64,000 nucleotides of DNA. Source: CADEDH01 sp039201605. GTDB lineage: Bacteria; Actinomycetota; Acidimicrobiia; Acidimicrobiales; SZUA-35. Within the stretch, counting starts at the first letter, position 1. Each line of letters starts with the position of its first letter. The notes below the pieces were generated by a model. That model saw only the letters and a list, made by a program, of their open reading frames with translations. It ran no database searches and was not told the origin of the DNA. The stretch covers positions 1 to 64,000 of the forward strand of contig JBCCRO010000003.1 in NCBI GenBank assembly GCA_039201605.1, given 5' to 3'. This document shows positions 16,580 to 24,763 of the stretch, one piece after another. A program made the translations under genes and the position numbers.

Positions 16580-16831
16580 ATGGATCTCGCGGCGTTGCAG
16601 ACGTTGATGGACGAGTTGTACGGGGAGGCCGACCGCGATCGGGGCATCCCGGCCACGGTGGCGTGGCTGTGCGAGGAGCTCGGCGAGCTGGCCCAGGCGG
16701 TGCGCAAGGGCACCCGGGAGGAGCAGCTCCACGAGTTGGGCGACGTGCTGGCCTGGCTGGCGTCGCTGGCCAACCAGCTCGACCTGTCGCTCACCGATGC
16801 GGTCGCCCGATACGTGGACGATCCGCCCTAG
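16580..16831 (+). CDS. MazG-like nucleotide pyrophosphohydrolase
   Basis: An 83-residue all-alpha MazG-type protein. The metal-binding pattern is seen as WLCEELGELAQAV (ExxE) and HELGDVLAWLASL (ExxD), with the usual connecting loop. Such short forms hydrolyse (d)NTPs to the monophosphate and clean up damaged or excess nucleotides. The length is typical of a single-domain MazG. It diverges from a lipoprotein gene and is followed by a GC hairpin shared with convergent asd. Confidence 0.85.
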   Translation: MDLAALQTLMDELYGEADRDRGIPATVAWLCEELGELAQAVRKGTREEQLHELGDVLAWLASLANQLDLSLTDAVARYVDDPP

Positions 16832-16877
16832 CGCTCCGCCTCGGGACGGTCAGGCGGTCAGGCGATCACGCCGGACG

Positions 16878-16898
16878 GCCCGCCCGGGTCGGGCGGGC
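16878..16898. terminator. GC hairpin between convergent mazG-like gene and asd
   Basis: Perfect 8-bp arms GCCCGCCC (16878-16885) and GGGCGGGC (16891-16898) with the five-base loop GGGTC. It lies between two convergent stop codons, so it could serve both; there is no T-run. Confidence 0.6.
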
Positions 16899-16914
16899 GA
16901 ACCGGGTGGCCGGG

Positions 16915-17925
16915 TCAGACCAGCAGGTCGGCGATCTGGATGGCGTTGAGGGCCGCGCCCTTGCGCAGGTTGTCGCCACTCAGGAAGAAGGCGAGCCCGT
17001 GATCGACCGTCTCGTCACGCCGGATGCGACCGACGAGGGTGTCGTCGATGCCGGCCGACTTCATCGGCGTCGGCACGTCGTCGAGGACGACGCCGGGGGC
17101 GCCGGTGAGCAGCTCGGTGGCCCGCTCGGGACTGATGGCCCGGGCGAAGCGGGCGTTGACCGCCAGCGAGTGACCGGTGAACACCGGCACCCGCACGCAG
17201 ATGCTCGACACCGACAGCTCGGGAATGCCGAGGATCTTGCGGCTCTCGAACCGGAGCTTCTGCTCCTCGGTGGTCTCGTCGGTGCCATCGTCGACCAGGC
17301 CGCCGCAAGCGGGGATGGCGTTGTAGGCGATCGGCTCGACGAACACGTCGGGCTGACCGAGTTCGATGCTGCTGCCGTCGTGGGTGAGCTCCCGGGCGTC
17401 GCCGGCCTTCTCGATCTGCTGGGCCAGCTCCTCGACGCCGGCGAGGCCGGATCCGGAGGTGGCCTGGTACGTGCTGACCACCATCGACTGCAGACCGGCC
17501 TCGGCGTGGAGGGGCTGCAGGACGGGCATGGCCACCATCGTGGTGCAGTTGGGGTTGGCGATGATGCCCTTGGGGCGCTCGGCGATGTCGCCGTCGTTGA
17601 CTCCGGCCACGACGAGCGGGACCTCGGGGTCCATCCGCCAGGCCGACGAGTTATCGATGATGGTGACACCGGCGTCGGCCACCCGGGGGGCGAGCTCCTT
17701 GGAGGTGCCTCCACCGGCGGAGAACAGGGCGAGATCGAGACCGGTGTAGTCGGCGGTGGCGGCGTCCTCGACGGTGACCGGGGTGCCCTTCCAGTCGATC
17801 GTGCGCCCGGCCGAACGAGCCGAAGCGAAGAGACGAAGCTCGTCGACGGGGAAACCCCGCTCGTCGAGCAGCCGACGCATCACGCCACCGACCTGGCCGG
17901 TGGCTCCAACGATTCCTACACGCAT
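16915..17925 (-). CDS. asd: Aspartate-semialdehyde dehydrogenase
   Basis: Asd reduces aspartyl-4-phosphate to aspartate semialdehyde with NADPH, the second step toward Lys, Thr, Met and diaminopimelate. The 336-residue protein has the N-terminal NADP loop VGATGQVGG, the active-site motif NPNCTTM with Cys127, and the second-half motif VPVFTGHS with the conserved His. Length is as expected. ATG 17925 begins directly with MRVGIVGATG. It is usually next to lysC in actinobacteria; here lysC is on the same strand about 3.4 kb away, with unrelated genes between. Confidence 0.97.
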   Translation of the reverse strand: MRVGIVGATGQVGGVMRRLLDERGFPVDELRLFASARSAGRTIDWKGTPVTVEDAATADYTGLDLALFSAGGGTSKELAPRVADAGVTIIDNSSAWRMDPEVPLVVAGVNDGDIAERPKGIIANPNCTTMVAMPVLQPLHAEAGLQSMVVSTYQATSGSGLAGVEELAQQIEKAGDARELTHDGSSIELGQPDVFVEPIAYNAIPACGGLVDDGTDETTEEQKLRFESRKILGIPELSVSSICVRVPVFTGHSLAVNARFARAISPERATELLTGAPGVVLDDVPTPMKSAGIDDTLVGRIRRDETVDHGLAFFLSGDNLRKGAALNAIQIADLLV

Positions 17926-17989
17926 GACGATTACCGTACGCCGATCGCGGCCCCTTGGCTAAGTGATTTCTGACCCCTGGAAACACGTA

Positions 17990-18541
17990 TCAGGCACGGT
18001 TCGACCCCGTCTGACCAGCCGACCTGAGGCGACGATGGACCTCGCTGTTCCACCGGGCATCGTGCACCGGGTGGTGGGGGAGGTCGTTGGTCGGGAGCTC
18101 GATCCCGGCCCTGATCGACGCCTCGTGCAGGTCGCACAGTCCGATCGGCCAACCGTCCGGCCAGGGATCGACCACGGTCCGCACGAGCTGGAGGTCCCAG
18201 TCCCAGTAGCGGGCATGGGCCTGCTCGCCCTCGGGGCCGAGAGCGAAGGCGACCTCCAGGTCCTGAACGCTCGGACACCACGCCCAGAACTCATCAGGTC
18301 GACCGCAGAACTCGACGATCCCGGCGCCCAGCTCCCTGGCGGTGAGCCGAGGCTCGTCGTCGGAGATCAGGGGAGCCACGACGGTGCGGGCGAAGTCGCT
18401 CGCCGTGTCGTCGATGCGGACCCCGGCGTTCACGGCGCTCCACTCGTTGCCGTCGTCATCGACGAGTCCGACCCACCACAGCTCGCTGTGCCCGGTCCAG
18501 GGCAGGTTCTTGAATTCGGTGTCGAGGAAGATCCGCCGCAT
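17990..18541 (-). CDS. RNase AS-like DEDD 3'-5' exoribonuclease
   Basis: A 183-residue nuclease of the RNase AS type (like M. tuberculosis Rv2179c), a DEDDh fold that trims adenylate-containing RNA tails. The sequence opens MRRIFLDTEF (first Asp-x-Glu), has FCGRPDEFWAWCPSVQDLEV and YWDWDLQ in the middle, and ends with HHPVHDARWNSEVHRRL, matching the His-Asp pair plus basic helix. The ATG at 18541 is chosen because the longer frame adds a Pro/Gly-rich stretch unlike the family. asd is 64 bases downstream on the same strand, so the two may be co-transcribed. Confidence 0.8.
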   Translation of the reverse strand: MRRIFLDTEFKNLPWTGHSELWWVGLVDDDGNEWSAVNAGVRIDDTASDFARTVVAPLISDDEPRLTARELGAGIVEFCGRPDEFWAWCPSVQDLEVAFALGPEGEQAHARYWDWDLQLVRTVVDPWPDGWPIGLCDLHEASIRAGIELPTNDLPHHPVHDARWNSEVHRRLRSAGQTGSNRA

Positions 18542-18653
18542 GAGTGCAGTGTGGCCTGCGGGCGCGCCGAGGCACTCGGGCTCCGCCGATGGCCCGAGGT
18601 TCGACTGGTCTCCGGGCGGCGCGCTCACCGTGCGCCCTGCCAACCATCAGGCG

Positions 18654-19826
18654 TCAGGGACTGCGGACGCCGATCGTGCCGTCGGGGGCTCGGCTCAGGT
18701 GCCAGCCGCCGTCGTGCACGGCGCCATGGTGGTGTCGACAGAGCAGCGTGAGGTTGTCGGCGGTGGTCGGACCGCCCCGATGTCTCGGCACGATGTGATG
18801 CAGATCGCACCAGGTCCAGTGGCGGTCGCAGCCCGCGAACGTGCAGTGTCGGTCTCTGATCCGGACGAGTCGGCGAAGGGCGGGCGGGATGTCGGGCGTC
18901 GCTCGGTTGTAGGCGAGCACGGTTCGTGAGCCGTCGGTGACCAGGGCCCGAAACGAGGCGTCGCACAACAGGCGATCGAGACCGGGACCGGAGATGGGCC
19001 CGCCTCGTCCGAGCTCCCGCCGGAGCCGCCCCACCGTGACGGTGTCACCGTCGGCCAACGTCTCGACGTCGATCACGACATCGACCGTTGCCCTGGCCGC
19101 CGGGGTGCCGGCCATTCCTCCTGCCTCGGCGCCGGCCGGGTGATCGCCTCGACAAAGGTCGACGAGGGCATCGGCTCGACGCTGGGCGGGGGTACGGGGC
19201 TCGGGCACGGCGTGGACCGGATCGGGCGGGGTCTCCAACGCTGCGGCCACGATCTCGGTCGACACCGGATCAAGCCGGAACCGGCCGTGGCTTGAGCCGT
19301 CGAAGGCCAGCTGCATGGTGAGTGATCGCCGGCGCCAGGAGCGTTCGGCGTCGGCGGCATCCGCCTCCCGATCGACCCGGCTACGCCAGGTGTGGAGCAG
19401 CCGATCGAACGCCTCAGGCTCATGGGACCGAGCGGCGGCCAACAACTCGCTCTCGTGCTCGGCGAAGACCTCCCCTCGGTCGTCGGCAACCGACCGGGCC
19501 AACGATTCGGCGTGGGTCCACGACAGGTACCCGGCCCGGACCGCCGCCGCCGATCTCGGGTGCGCATCGAGGAAGCGGGCGACCCGCATCAGCTCGCGTG
19601 CCGCCGCGCCTCGACAACTCATGCGATGGGCGAGCAGACGCTCCAGCGAGACGTATCCCAACCACTCCGCCACCCCCGACCCGGCCACCCGACCCAGCGC
19701 CATCGCTGCATCGGCCCACAGCGACTCGGCCTCGGCCAGGAGGGCCAGCGCCCGCTGCAGCTCGGAGAGCGCTTTGTGACCTGACGTATCGGTCGTTTCT
19801 CGTCCGCTATCGCCCGCCATCGACAT
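18654..19826 (-). CDS. DUF222/HNH endonuclease-domain protein (13E12 repeat family)
   Basis: A 390-residue protein of the actinobacterial 13E12 repeat family, often present in many copies and associated with genome plasticity. The N-terminal two thirds is the helical DUF222 (LERLLAHRMSCRGAAARELM, RAGYLSWTHAESLAR). The C-terminal HNH domain reads RDRHCTFAGCDR, WCDLHHIVPRHRGGPT, NLTLLCRHHHGAVHD, with zinc cysteines and catalytic His present. The start at 19826 (or 19820) has no Shine-Dalgarno, but a TATATAC element lies about ten bases upstream, compatible with leaderless transcription. It lies between asd and lysC. Confidence 0.88.
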   Translation of the reverse strand: MSMAGDSGRETTDTSGHKALSELQRALALLAEAESLWADAAMALGRVAGSGVAEWLGYVSLERLLAHRMSCRGAAARELMRVARFLDAHPRSAAAVRAGYLSWTHAESLARSVADDRGEVFAEHESELLAAARSHEPEAFDRLLHTWRSRVDREADAADAERSWRRRSLTMQLAFDGSSHGRFRLDPVSTEIVAAALETPPDPVHAVPEPRTPAQRRADALVDLCRGDHPAGAEAGGMAGTPAARATVDVVIDVETLADGDTVTVGRLRRELGRGGPISGPGLDRLLCDASFRALVTDGSRTVLAYNRATPDIPPALRRLVRIRDRHCTFAGCDRHWTWCDLHHIVPRHRGGPTTADNLTLLCRHHHGAVHDGGWHLSRAPDGTIGVRSP

Positions 19827-19978
19827 GCAACAACCGTATATATGGGGTGTGACAGCGACGGCAGCCACCGGAAGCAGACCAGTGCCGCTCCCCCGCATGG
19901 CGCAACAGCGACCGAAAACCCGTTGTCCGGAGCCGACGGATCGGTCACCGTGGGGCAGATCGAGCAGGAGGTCCGGTC

Positions 19979-20223
19979 ATGGCCAGGTACGACGACAGCG
20001 ACGAGCGCTCCTTTTGAGGCGATGAGCAAGCGACGCCGGGGGTTCCCTTAGCGAGACCCGGGTCGAACGCGGCGATCGCCGTGTCGGCGCCGGCAAGGAA
20101 CTCATCGAGAAGCTCGGCAACAACGACCCCTGCCCATGCGAATCAGGCCGCCGCTTCGCCCGATGCTGCCGAAACTCAGGCCGGTACGACGGGGTCAATC
20201 GGCACTACTACAGGCGGGACTGA
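19979..20223 (+). pseudogene. Broken SEC-C zinc-motif gene
   Basis: Positions 20026-20223 encode, in one frame, a segment ending with an unmistakable SEC-C motif, NNDPCPCESGRRFARCC, and a tail GRYDGVNRHYYRRD before TGA. That frame has no start codon. Upstream, a perfect AGGAGG (19966-19971) sits seven bases before ATG 19979, which opens in a different frame and stops after twelve residues (MARYDDSDERSF). A third frame starts at ATG 20022 and could join the SEC-C frame if one base were lost or gained in the GGGGG run near 20038. The gene therefore looks disrupted by a frameshift or is mis-sequenced. SEC-C motifs bind zinc, as at the end of SecA. Confidence 0.65.
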
Positions 20224-20268
20224 GACCTCCCGGATCCATGCACCACAAGCCTCCGGCGGCTCCGGTGA

Positions 20269-21340
20269 CTACAGGTCCAGCGTCTGTTCGAGGTCGTCGA
20301 GGATGAGGTTGGCGGCCGTGATCGAGATGCCGTTCCAGACGCCGCCGTCGACGACGAAGACCCGGTCGTTCTGAACGGCGGCCAGCGTCTGCCACAGCGC
20401 GCTGTCGATCATCTCGTCGTAGACGGCGGGATCGTCAGGATCGTCGAGGTAAACGTAGATCGTGTCGGCGTCGGCCAGTTGGAGCGACTCCAGGCTCAGG
20501 TCGGTGGCGAAGGCCTCGATCGACTGCTGGTTCTCCGGTCGTACGACCCCGACCTCGGCCATCAGCACGCTCTCCGTGGTGCCGTGGCGAAGGGAGATTC
20601 CCGAACCGTCCCGGAAGATCCGGACCACCGAGACGGTCTCGTCGGCCCGCTCGGAAGCCGCCAGCCGCTCGCCCAGGTCGGCGATCCGATCGTCGAGGTC
20701 GGCGATGATCTCGTCGGCCCGGTCCTCCAGGCCGAACAATCGGGCCACATCGGTGAGGTTCGTCCGCAACTCGTCGCCCGAGGCGTAGCCGTACTGGTAG
20801 GCGTAGGTGGGGGGCGACCTCGGACGCCAGCTCGTACTGGAGCTGGAGGTGTGTCGTCCCGGGCCCGATGATCAGGTCGGGTTCCAGTGCCGCCAGGGCT
20901 TCGATGTTGATGCCGAAACCGTTGTCGGCCGATACGTCGGCGATGCCGTCCATCTGGTCGCCGAGGAAGTCGGGCACGGCGTTCTGGTTCACTGCGGTGC
21001 CGACCGGTACGACGCCGAGTGCCAGCAGGTTGGCCAGCGAGGTGTCGTCGCCGGCGAACACCCGCTGCGGATCTCCGGGAACGGTCACCTCGTTGCCGAA
21101 GGCGTCGGTGACGGCGAACGGTTCGACCTCGGCGGGCTCCTCCGCCTCATCGGCTGCGTCGGTGGTCGTGGTCGGCTCGGCCTCGGCGGTGGAGGCCGAC
21201 GGGGACGACGGTGGGGCCGACGTCTCGCCCACCGCGTCGTCGCCGGCGTCCGACGAACAGGCCGTCGCCGCCAGGGCGAGGGCCAGGACGGCGGCGCCGA
21301 CCGCCGAGCCTTGCCGCCTCGTCGGGAAGCTACGTGTCAC
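20269..21340 (-). pseudogene. Siderophore/iron ABC substrate-binding lipoprotein with a frameshift
   Basis: The N-terminal part (start GTG 21340) has a lipoprotein signal (LALALAATACSS), an acidic Thr-rich linker, and the FepB/BtuF-type start AVTDAFGNEVTVPGDPQRVF, then LEPDLIIGPG. The frame breaks near 20806-20813 in a run of six G (C on the coding strand). With one base fewer the reading continues as VAPTYAYQYGYASGDELRTN into the second lobe (INLTDVARLFGLEDRADE-like segment to TAG at 20269). Both lobes are otherwise intact, so this is a very recent mutation, phase variation or a base-calling error. It begins 17 bases after lysC; no permease or ATPase gene is adjacent. Confidence 0.8.
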
Positions 21341-21356
21341 CGGAGCGGGCCCAAGG

Positions 21357-21839
21357 TCAGGCGACGTCGAGACCGAAGGCGGTGTGGAGGGCGCCGACGG
21401 CGGCGTCGACCTCACCCGAGCCGACGACGCAGCTGATGCGGATGGCCGAGGTGGAGATCATCTCGATGTTGATGCCGTTGTCGGCCAGGGTCTCGAACAT
21501 GGTGGCGGCCACGCCGGGGTTGGACTTCATACCCGCCCCGATGACCGACACCCGGCCGACGGCGTCGTTGGTGCTGACCAGACTGGCCCCCAACGACAGG
21601 ATCGGGCCCTCTTCGAGGATGGCCGAGGCCTTGCCGACGTCTTCGGTGGGCACGGTGAACGAGATGTCGGTCCGACCGTCGGCGGCGGCGTTCTGCACGA
21701 TCATGTCGACGTTGACCCCGCCGTCGGCCAGCGCCCGGAACAGGGTGGCCGACACGCCGGGCTTGTCGGGCACACCGGCCACGGTGACCTTCGACTCGGA
21801 CACGTCGTGGGTGACGGCACGAATGATCGGTTGTTCCAT
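21357..21839 (-). CDS. Predicted internal-start beta subunit of aspartate kinase
   Basis: ATG 21839 inside lysC, in frame, is preceded by CAGGAAGAGACC, with AGGA about seven bases before the codon. The 160-residue product would contain only the two ACT domains. In Corynebacterium glutamicum the regulatory beta subunit arises from an internal start near residue 250; here the Met is residue 247. Its production here is inferred from that precedent plus the ribosome binding site. Confidence 0.6.
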   Translation of the reverse strand: MEQPIIRAVTHDVSESKVTVAGVPDKPGVSATLFRALADGGVNVDMIVQNAAADGRTDISFTVPTEDVGKASAILEEGPILSLGASLVSTNDAVGRVSVIGAGMKSNPGVAATMFETLADNGINIEMISTSAIRISCVVGSGEVDAAVGALHTAFGLDVA

Positions 21840-22577
21840 GGTCTCTTCCTGTTCGACGACAAGGGTGCCCGGCTCCCAGGTGAAGGCCGAACGGATGTGC
21901 AGCTTGACCCCGTGGCTGTGCGCCACCTCGACCGATCGCATCGCCGGCTTGGGACAACCGGTGGCCGTCATCTCCAGCAGCTCGTCGAAGGTGATCGAGG
22001 CCATCTTGCCCGCCATCGGCACCAGACGAGGGTCGGCGCTGAACACGCCGGACACGTCGGTGTAGAGCTCGCAGACGTCGGCGTCGAGGGCCTTGGCCAG
22101 GGCCACGGCGGTGGTATCGCTCCCGCCGCGTCCGAGGAACGTGACATCGCGCTCGGTCGACACGCCCTGCGAGCCCGCCACCACCGGCACGATGCCGGCC
22201 TCCATCGTCTCGGTGACCCGCCACGGGTTGATCTCGAGGATCTTGGCGTTGCGGTGGTTGGTGTCGGTGAGGAACCCGGCCTGGCTGCCGGTGAACGACC
22301 GTGCCCGAACGCCGATCTCGCCCAGCGCCATGCTCATCAGGGCGATCGCCTTGCGTTCGCCGGCGGTGATCAGCATGTCCATCTCGCGCCCGGACTGGGC
22401 GCCCGACACCTGATCGGCCATCCGCAGGAGCTCGTCGGTCTCCTTGCCCATGGCCGACACGACCATGGTGACCTGATCACCCCGACGGAGACAGCGGGCG
22501 ACATGGTCGGCCACGGCCCGCATCCGCTCGGGATCGGCCACCGACGTGCCACCGAATTTTTGCACCACTACAGCCAC
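21357..22577 (-). CDS. lysC: Aspartate kinase
   Basis: LysC phosphorylates aspartate, the first step of the Lys/Thr/Met pathway. The 406-residue protein starts VVVQKFGGTSVADPERM, has the kinase motifs GERKAIALMSMAL and FLGRGGSDTTAVALA, and carries two C-terminal ACT domains (about 262-335, 345-406) for feedback control. The start is GTG 22577, or GTG 22586 directly abutting a 14-bp-arm palindrome. Met247 at 21839 has AGGA about seven bases upstream and matches the internal start of the beta subunit known in Corynebacterium and Bacillus. It is divergent from the cyclophilin gene. Confidence 0.96.
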   Translation of the reverse strand: MAVVVQKFGGTSVADPERMRAVADHVARCLRRGDQVTMVVSAMGKETDELLRMADQVSGAQSGREMDMLITAGERKAIALMSMALGEIGVRARSFTGSQAGFLTDTNHRNAKILEINPWRVTETMEAGIVPVVAGSQGVSTERDVTFLGRGGSDTTAVALAKALDADVCELYTDVSGVFSADPRLVPMAGKMASITFDELLEMTATGCPKPAMRSVEVAHSHGVKLHIRSAFTWEPGTLVVEQEETMEQPIIRAVTHDVSESKVTVAGVPDKPGVSATLFRALADGGVNVDMIVQNAAADGRTDISFTVPTEDVGKASAILEEGPILSLGASLVSTNDAVGRVSVIGAGMKSNPGVAATMFETLADNGINIEMISTSAIRISCVVGSGEVDAAVGALHTAFGLDVA

Positions 22578-22586
22578 TTCGACCAC

Positions 22587-22620
22587 GGTACCGGGCCGAG
22601 ATCCGCCTCGGCCCGGTACC
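22587..22620. promoter_or_regulatory. Perfect 14-bp-arm palindrome between lysC and the cyclophilin gene
   Basis: GGTACCGGGCCGAG (22587-22600), six-base loop, CTCGGCCCGGTACC (22607-22620), followed on the plus strand by TTTCTCTT. It fills the gap between two divergent starts: lysC GTG 22586/22577 on one side and GTG 22630 on the other. Read on the plus strand it looks like a terminator placed directly before a start codon. An operator, attenuator or bidirectional terminator are all possible. Confidence 0.7.
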
Positions 22621-22629
22621 TTTCTCTTG

Positions 22630-23454
22630 GTGGCTACCGACAAGCGGGCCCGCCAAAAGGCGAACAGGGCCCAGAAACTCGAACAAGAGGCAAAGACCGA
22701 ACGTCGGCAGCAGACCCGTCAGCGGGTGCTGATCGGTCTGCTTGTCGCCGTCGGCATCGGCGGCGTGCTCTTCCTGCTGTCGACCGGCGGCGCCGACGAG
22801 GAGACGGCGACCGACGTCACGCTGGCACCCACCACCACCGTGGCCGACCTGCCCTCCGCCGTCGAGGCCCCCGAGCTGGGCGGCGCGATCGAGGGTGAGG
22901 CGGAGTGTCCGGCCGCCGACGGCTCGTCCGAGCGGATCACGGCATTCACCGACGCCCCGCCGACGTGCATCGACACCTCGGCCACCTATATCGCCGAGAT
23001 CGACACCACCCTGGGCTCGATCACGGTCGAGCTCGACGCCGCCGCCGCACCGGAGACGGTCAACAACTTCGTGTTCCTCTCCCGGTACCGCTACTACGAC
23101 GGCGCCCCCTTCCACCGCATCATCCCCGGCTTCGTGATCCAGGGCGGCGACGCCGTTGGCCCGGCGCTGGGCACCGGCGGCCCGGGCTACGCCATCGACG
23201 ACGAGCTGCCGGCCGAGGGCGCCTACGAGGTCGGCTCGCTGGCCATGGCCAACAGCGGTCCCAACAGCTCGGGCAGCCAGTTCTTCATCGTGACCGGCCC
23301 CCAGGGTGAGAGCCTGCCTGCCCAGTACTCGCTGTTCGGCAACGTGACCGAGGGCCTCGACGTCGTCAGCGCCATCGAGGGCCTGCCCACCAACCTCAGC
23401 AACTTCCCGACCGAGGAGATCTACATCAACTCGGTCACCATCACCGAGTCGTAG
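22630..23454 (+). CDS. Membrane-anchored cyclophilin-type peptidyl-prolyl isomerase
   Basis: A 274-residue protein with a charged cytoplasmic start (KRARQKANRAQKLEQE), one membrane segment (about 33-52), a Thr/Pro/Glu linker and a C-terminal cyclophilin domain (about 95-274). The domain has NNFVFLSRYRYYDG, FHRIIPGFVIQGGD and SGSQFFIVTG, covering the catalytic Arg and Gln-Phe residues. It therefore probably assists protein folding outside the cytoplasm. GTG 22630 is the only sensible start and has no Shine-Dalgarno because the palindrome lies immediately upstream. Confidence 0.9.
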   Translation: MATDKRARQKANRAQKLEQEAKTERRQQTRQRVLIGLLVAVGIGGVLFLLSTGGADEETATDVTLAPTTTVADLPSAVEAPELGGAIEGEAECPAADGSSERITAFTDAPPTCIDTSATYIAEIDTTLGSITVELDAAAAPETVNNFVFLSRYRYYDGAPFHRIIPGFVIQGGDAVGPALGTGGPGYAIDDELPAEGAYEVGSLAMANSGPNSSGSQFFIVTGPQGESLPAQYSLFGNVTEGLDVVSAIEGLPTNLSNFPTEEIYINSVTITES

Positions 23455-23519
23455 CCGACGCCGCCGAGCTTGCGCCGAGGGGTCTGGCCAGGCCGCTGAG
23501 GTCGGGCCGCTCCGGTCCC

Positions 23520-24047
23520 TCAGCGGACGGGAGGGACGAGGCGCGGGCCGAGTTCGAGGTAGGCGTAGGTCCGGAGGCCGAGTCGGTCGACGGCGAAGCG
23601 GTCGATGGCGAAGATCTGGAAACCGGCCTGGCGCAGCTCCACCGGCACATCGCACTCGAAATCGTGACCGAGCAGCCGTCGCCACAGGGGGGCCAGCATC
23701 CGCTGGACGAGGCGACGCACGCCCAGGGTCGGTACCGGCTCGACGGCGAACAGCCGGCGACCCTCGAGCAGGCGGCACAGCTCCGACAGAGCCGCCCGGT
23801 CCCACGTCGGGCCCCACAGCACGACCGTGGCCACCAGGTCTCCGTCGGTCCCCGTCACCTCGGCCATCGACGCCACCGGCGGGGCGACCTCCGGCAACTC
23901 CCGCACGTCGGGGGCGGCCACCCCGGCCGCGGCCTGTCGGCCCGCCCGCTCGATCGCCCGCTGCCGGGCGACGGTGATCGAGGCCTCCACCGTGTGGGAG
24001 GCCCCGCTGAGAATCCGGGCCAATTCGGCTTCGGTACGCTCCGACAT
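23520..24047 (-). CDS. Uncharacterised protein resembling the end of a methyltransferase
   Basis: A 175-residue protein. The second half (WDRAALSELCRLLEGRRLFAVEPV, then GHDFECDVPVELRQAGFQIFAIDRF) resembles the last strands of class I SAM methyltransferases of the UbiE/ArsM type, but the SAM-binding glycine motif is missing. The first half is Ala-rich and helical (LARILSGASHTVEASITVARQRA). It may be a decayed or accessory protein; no function is assigned. ATG 24047 is divergent from aat with a 23-base gap, so both probably use overlapping promoters. Confidence 0.55.
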   Translation of the reverse strand: MSERTEAELARILSGASHTVEASITVARQRAIERAGRQAAAGVAAPDVRELPEVAPPVASMAEVTGTDGDLVATVVLWGPTWDRAALSELCRLLEGRRLFAVEPVPTLGVRRLVQRMLAPLWRRLLGHDFECDVPVELRQAGFQIFAIDRFAVDRLGLRTYAYLELGPRLVPPVR

Positions 24048-24070
24048 CGCCGTGAGCGTACCGTGGGCCC

Positions 24071-24763
24071 ATGAACCGCCGGAGCCCAGGCGCCGAGCCC
24101 CAGCAGCCGACGCCCACCTCCTGGTCCTTTCCCGGAGTCGACGAGTTGGCTCCCGATGACGACCTGGCCGCCGTCGGGGCCGACCTGGAGCCCGGGACCA
24201 TCCTCGCCGCCTACGCCAACGGCTTCTTCCCCATGCCGGTGAGCCGACGTGAGATCGGCTGGTTCCACCCCGACCCCCGGGGCATCATCCCCCTGGACGG
24301 GCTCAAGGTGTCCCGCTCGCTGCGCCGGTCGACGCGGCGCTACACCGTCACCGTCAACCACGACTTCGGGGCCGTGATCGACGCCTGCGCCGACCCCGCC
24401 CGCCCGATGGGATGGATCGACAAACGCATCCGCCGGGCCTACAACCGCCTCCATGTGATGGGCTGGGCCCACAGCATCGAGGTGTGGGACGACGACGTGC
24501 TGGCCGGCGGGCTCTACGGCCTGGCCCTCGGCGGGCTGTTCGCCGGGGAGTCGATGTTCCACCGGCGGACCGACGCCTCCAAGGTGGCGCTGGTCGGTCT
24601 GGTCGAGCGCCTCGGCCGGCGACCGGGGGGCCTGCTCGACGTGCAGTGGCTCACCCCGCACCTGGCCACCCTCGGTGCCGTCGAGGTCGCCCGCGACGAG
24701 TACGTCGGTCGGCTGGCGGCCGCCCTCGCCCTGCCGCTGCCGGACGGGCTCAGCTCGGCGTGA
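24071..24763 (+). CDS. aat: Leucyl/phenylalanyl-tRNA-protein transferase
   Basis: Aat adds Leu or Phe to the N-terminus of proteins with basic first residues, marking them for ClpS/ClpAP-type degradation (N-end rule). The 230-residue protein has the family motifs LAAYANGFFPMP, IGWFHPDPRGIIPL, SLRRSTRRYTVTVNHDF, GWIDKRIRRAYNRLH, AHSIEVWDDDVLAGGLYG, FAGESMFHRRTDASKVAL and DVQWLTPHLATLGA. Length is typical. The last 14 bases overlap the convergent hydrolase gene. Confidence 0.97.
   Translation: MNRRSPGAEPQQPTPTSWSFPGVDELAPDDDLAAVGADLEPGTILAAYANGFFPMPVSRREIGWFHPDPRGIIPLDGLKVSRSLRRSTRRYTVTVNHDFGAVIDACADPARPMGWIDKRIRRAYNRLHVMGWAHSIEVWDDDVLAGGLYGLALGGLFAGESMFHRRTDASKVALVGLVERLGRRPGGLLDVQWLTPHLATLGAVEVARDEYVGRLAAALALPLPDGLSSA

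Noticed and set aside
18654..19826. HNH protein as part of a restriction or phage system
   Set aside because: DUF222 plus HNH is the 13E12-type family, and no methylase, terminase or phage genes are nearby.
20026..20223. Intact SEC-C gene
   Set aside because: No ATG, GTG or TTG start exists in the motif frame after the preceding stop.
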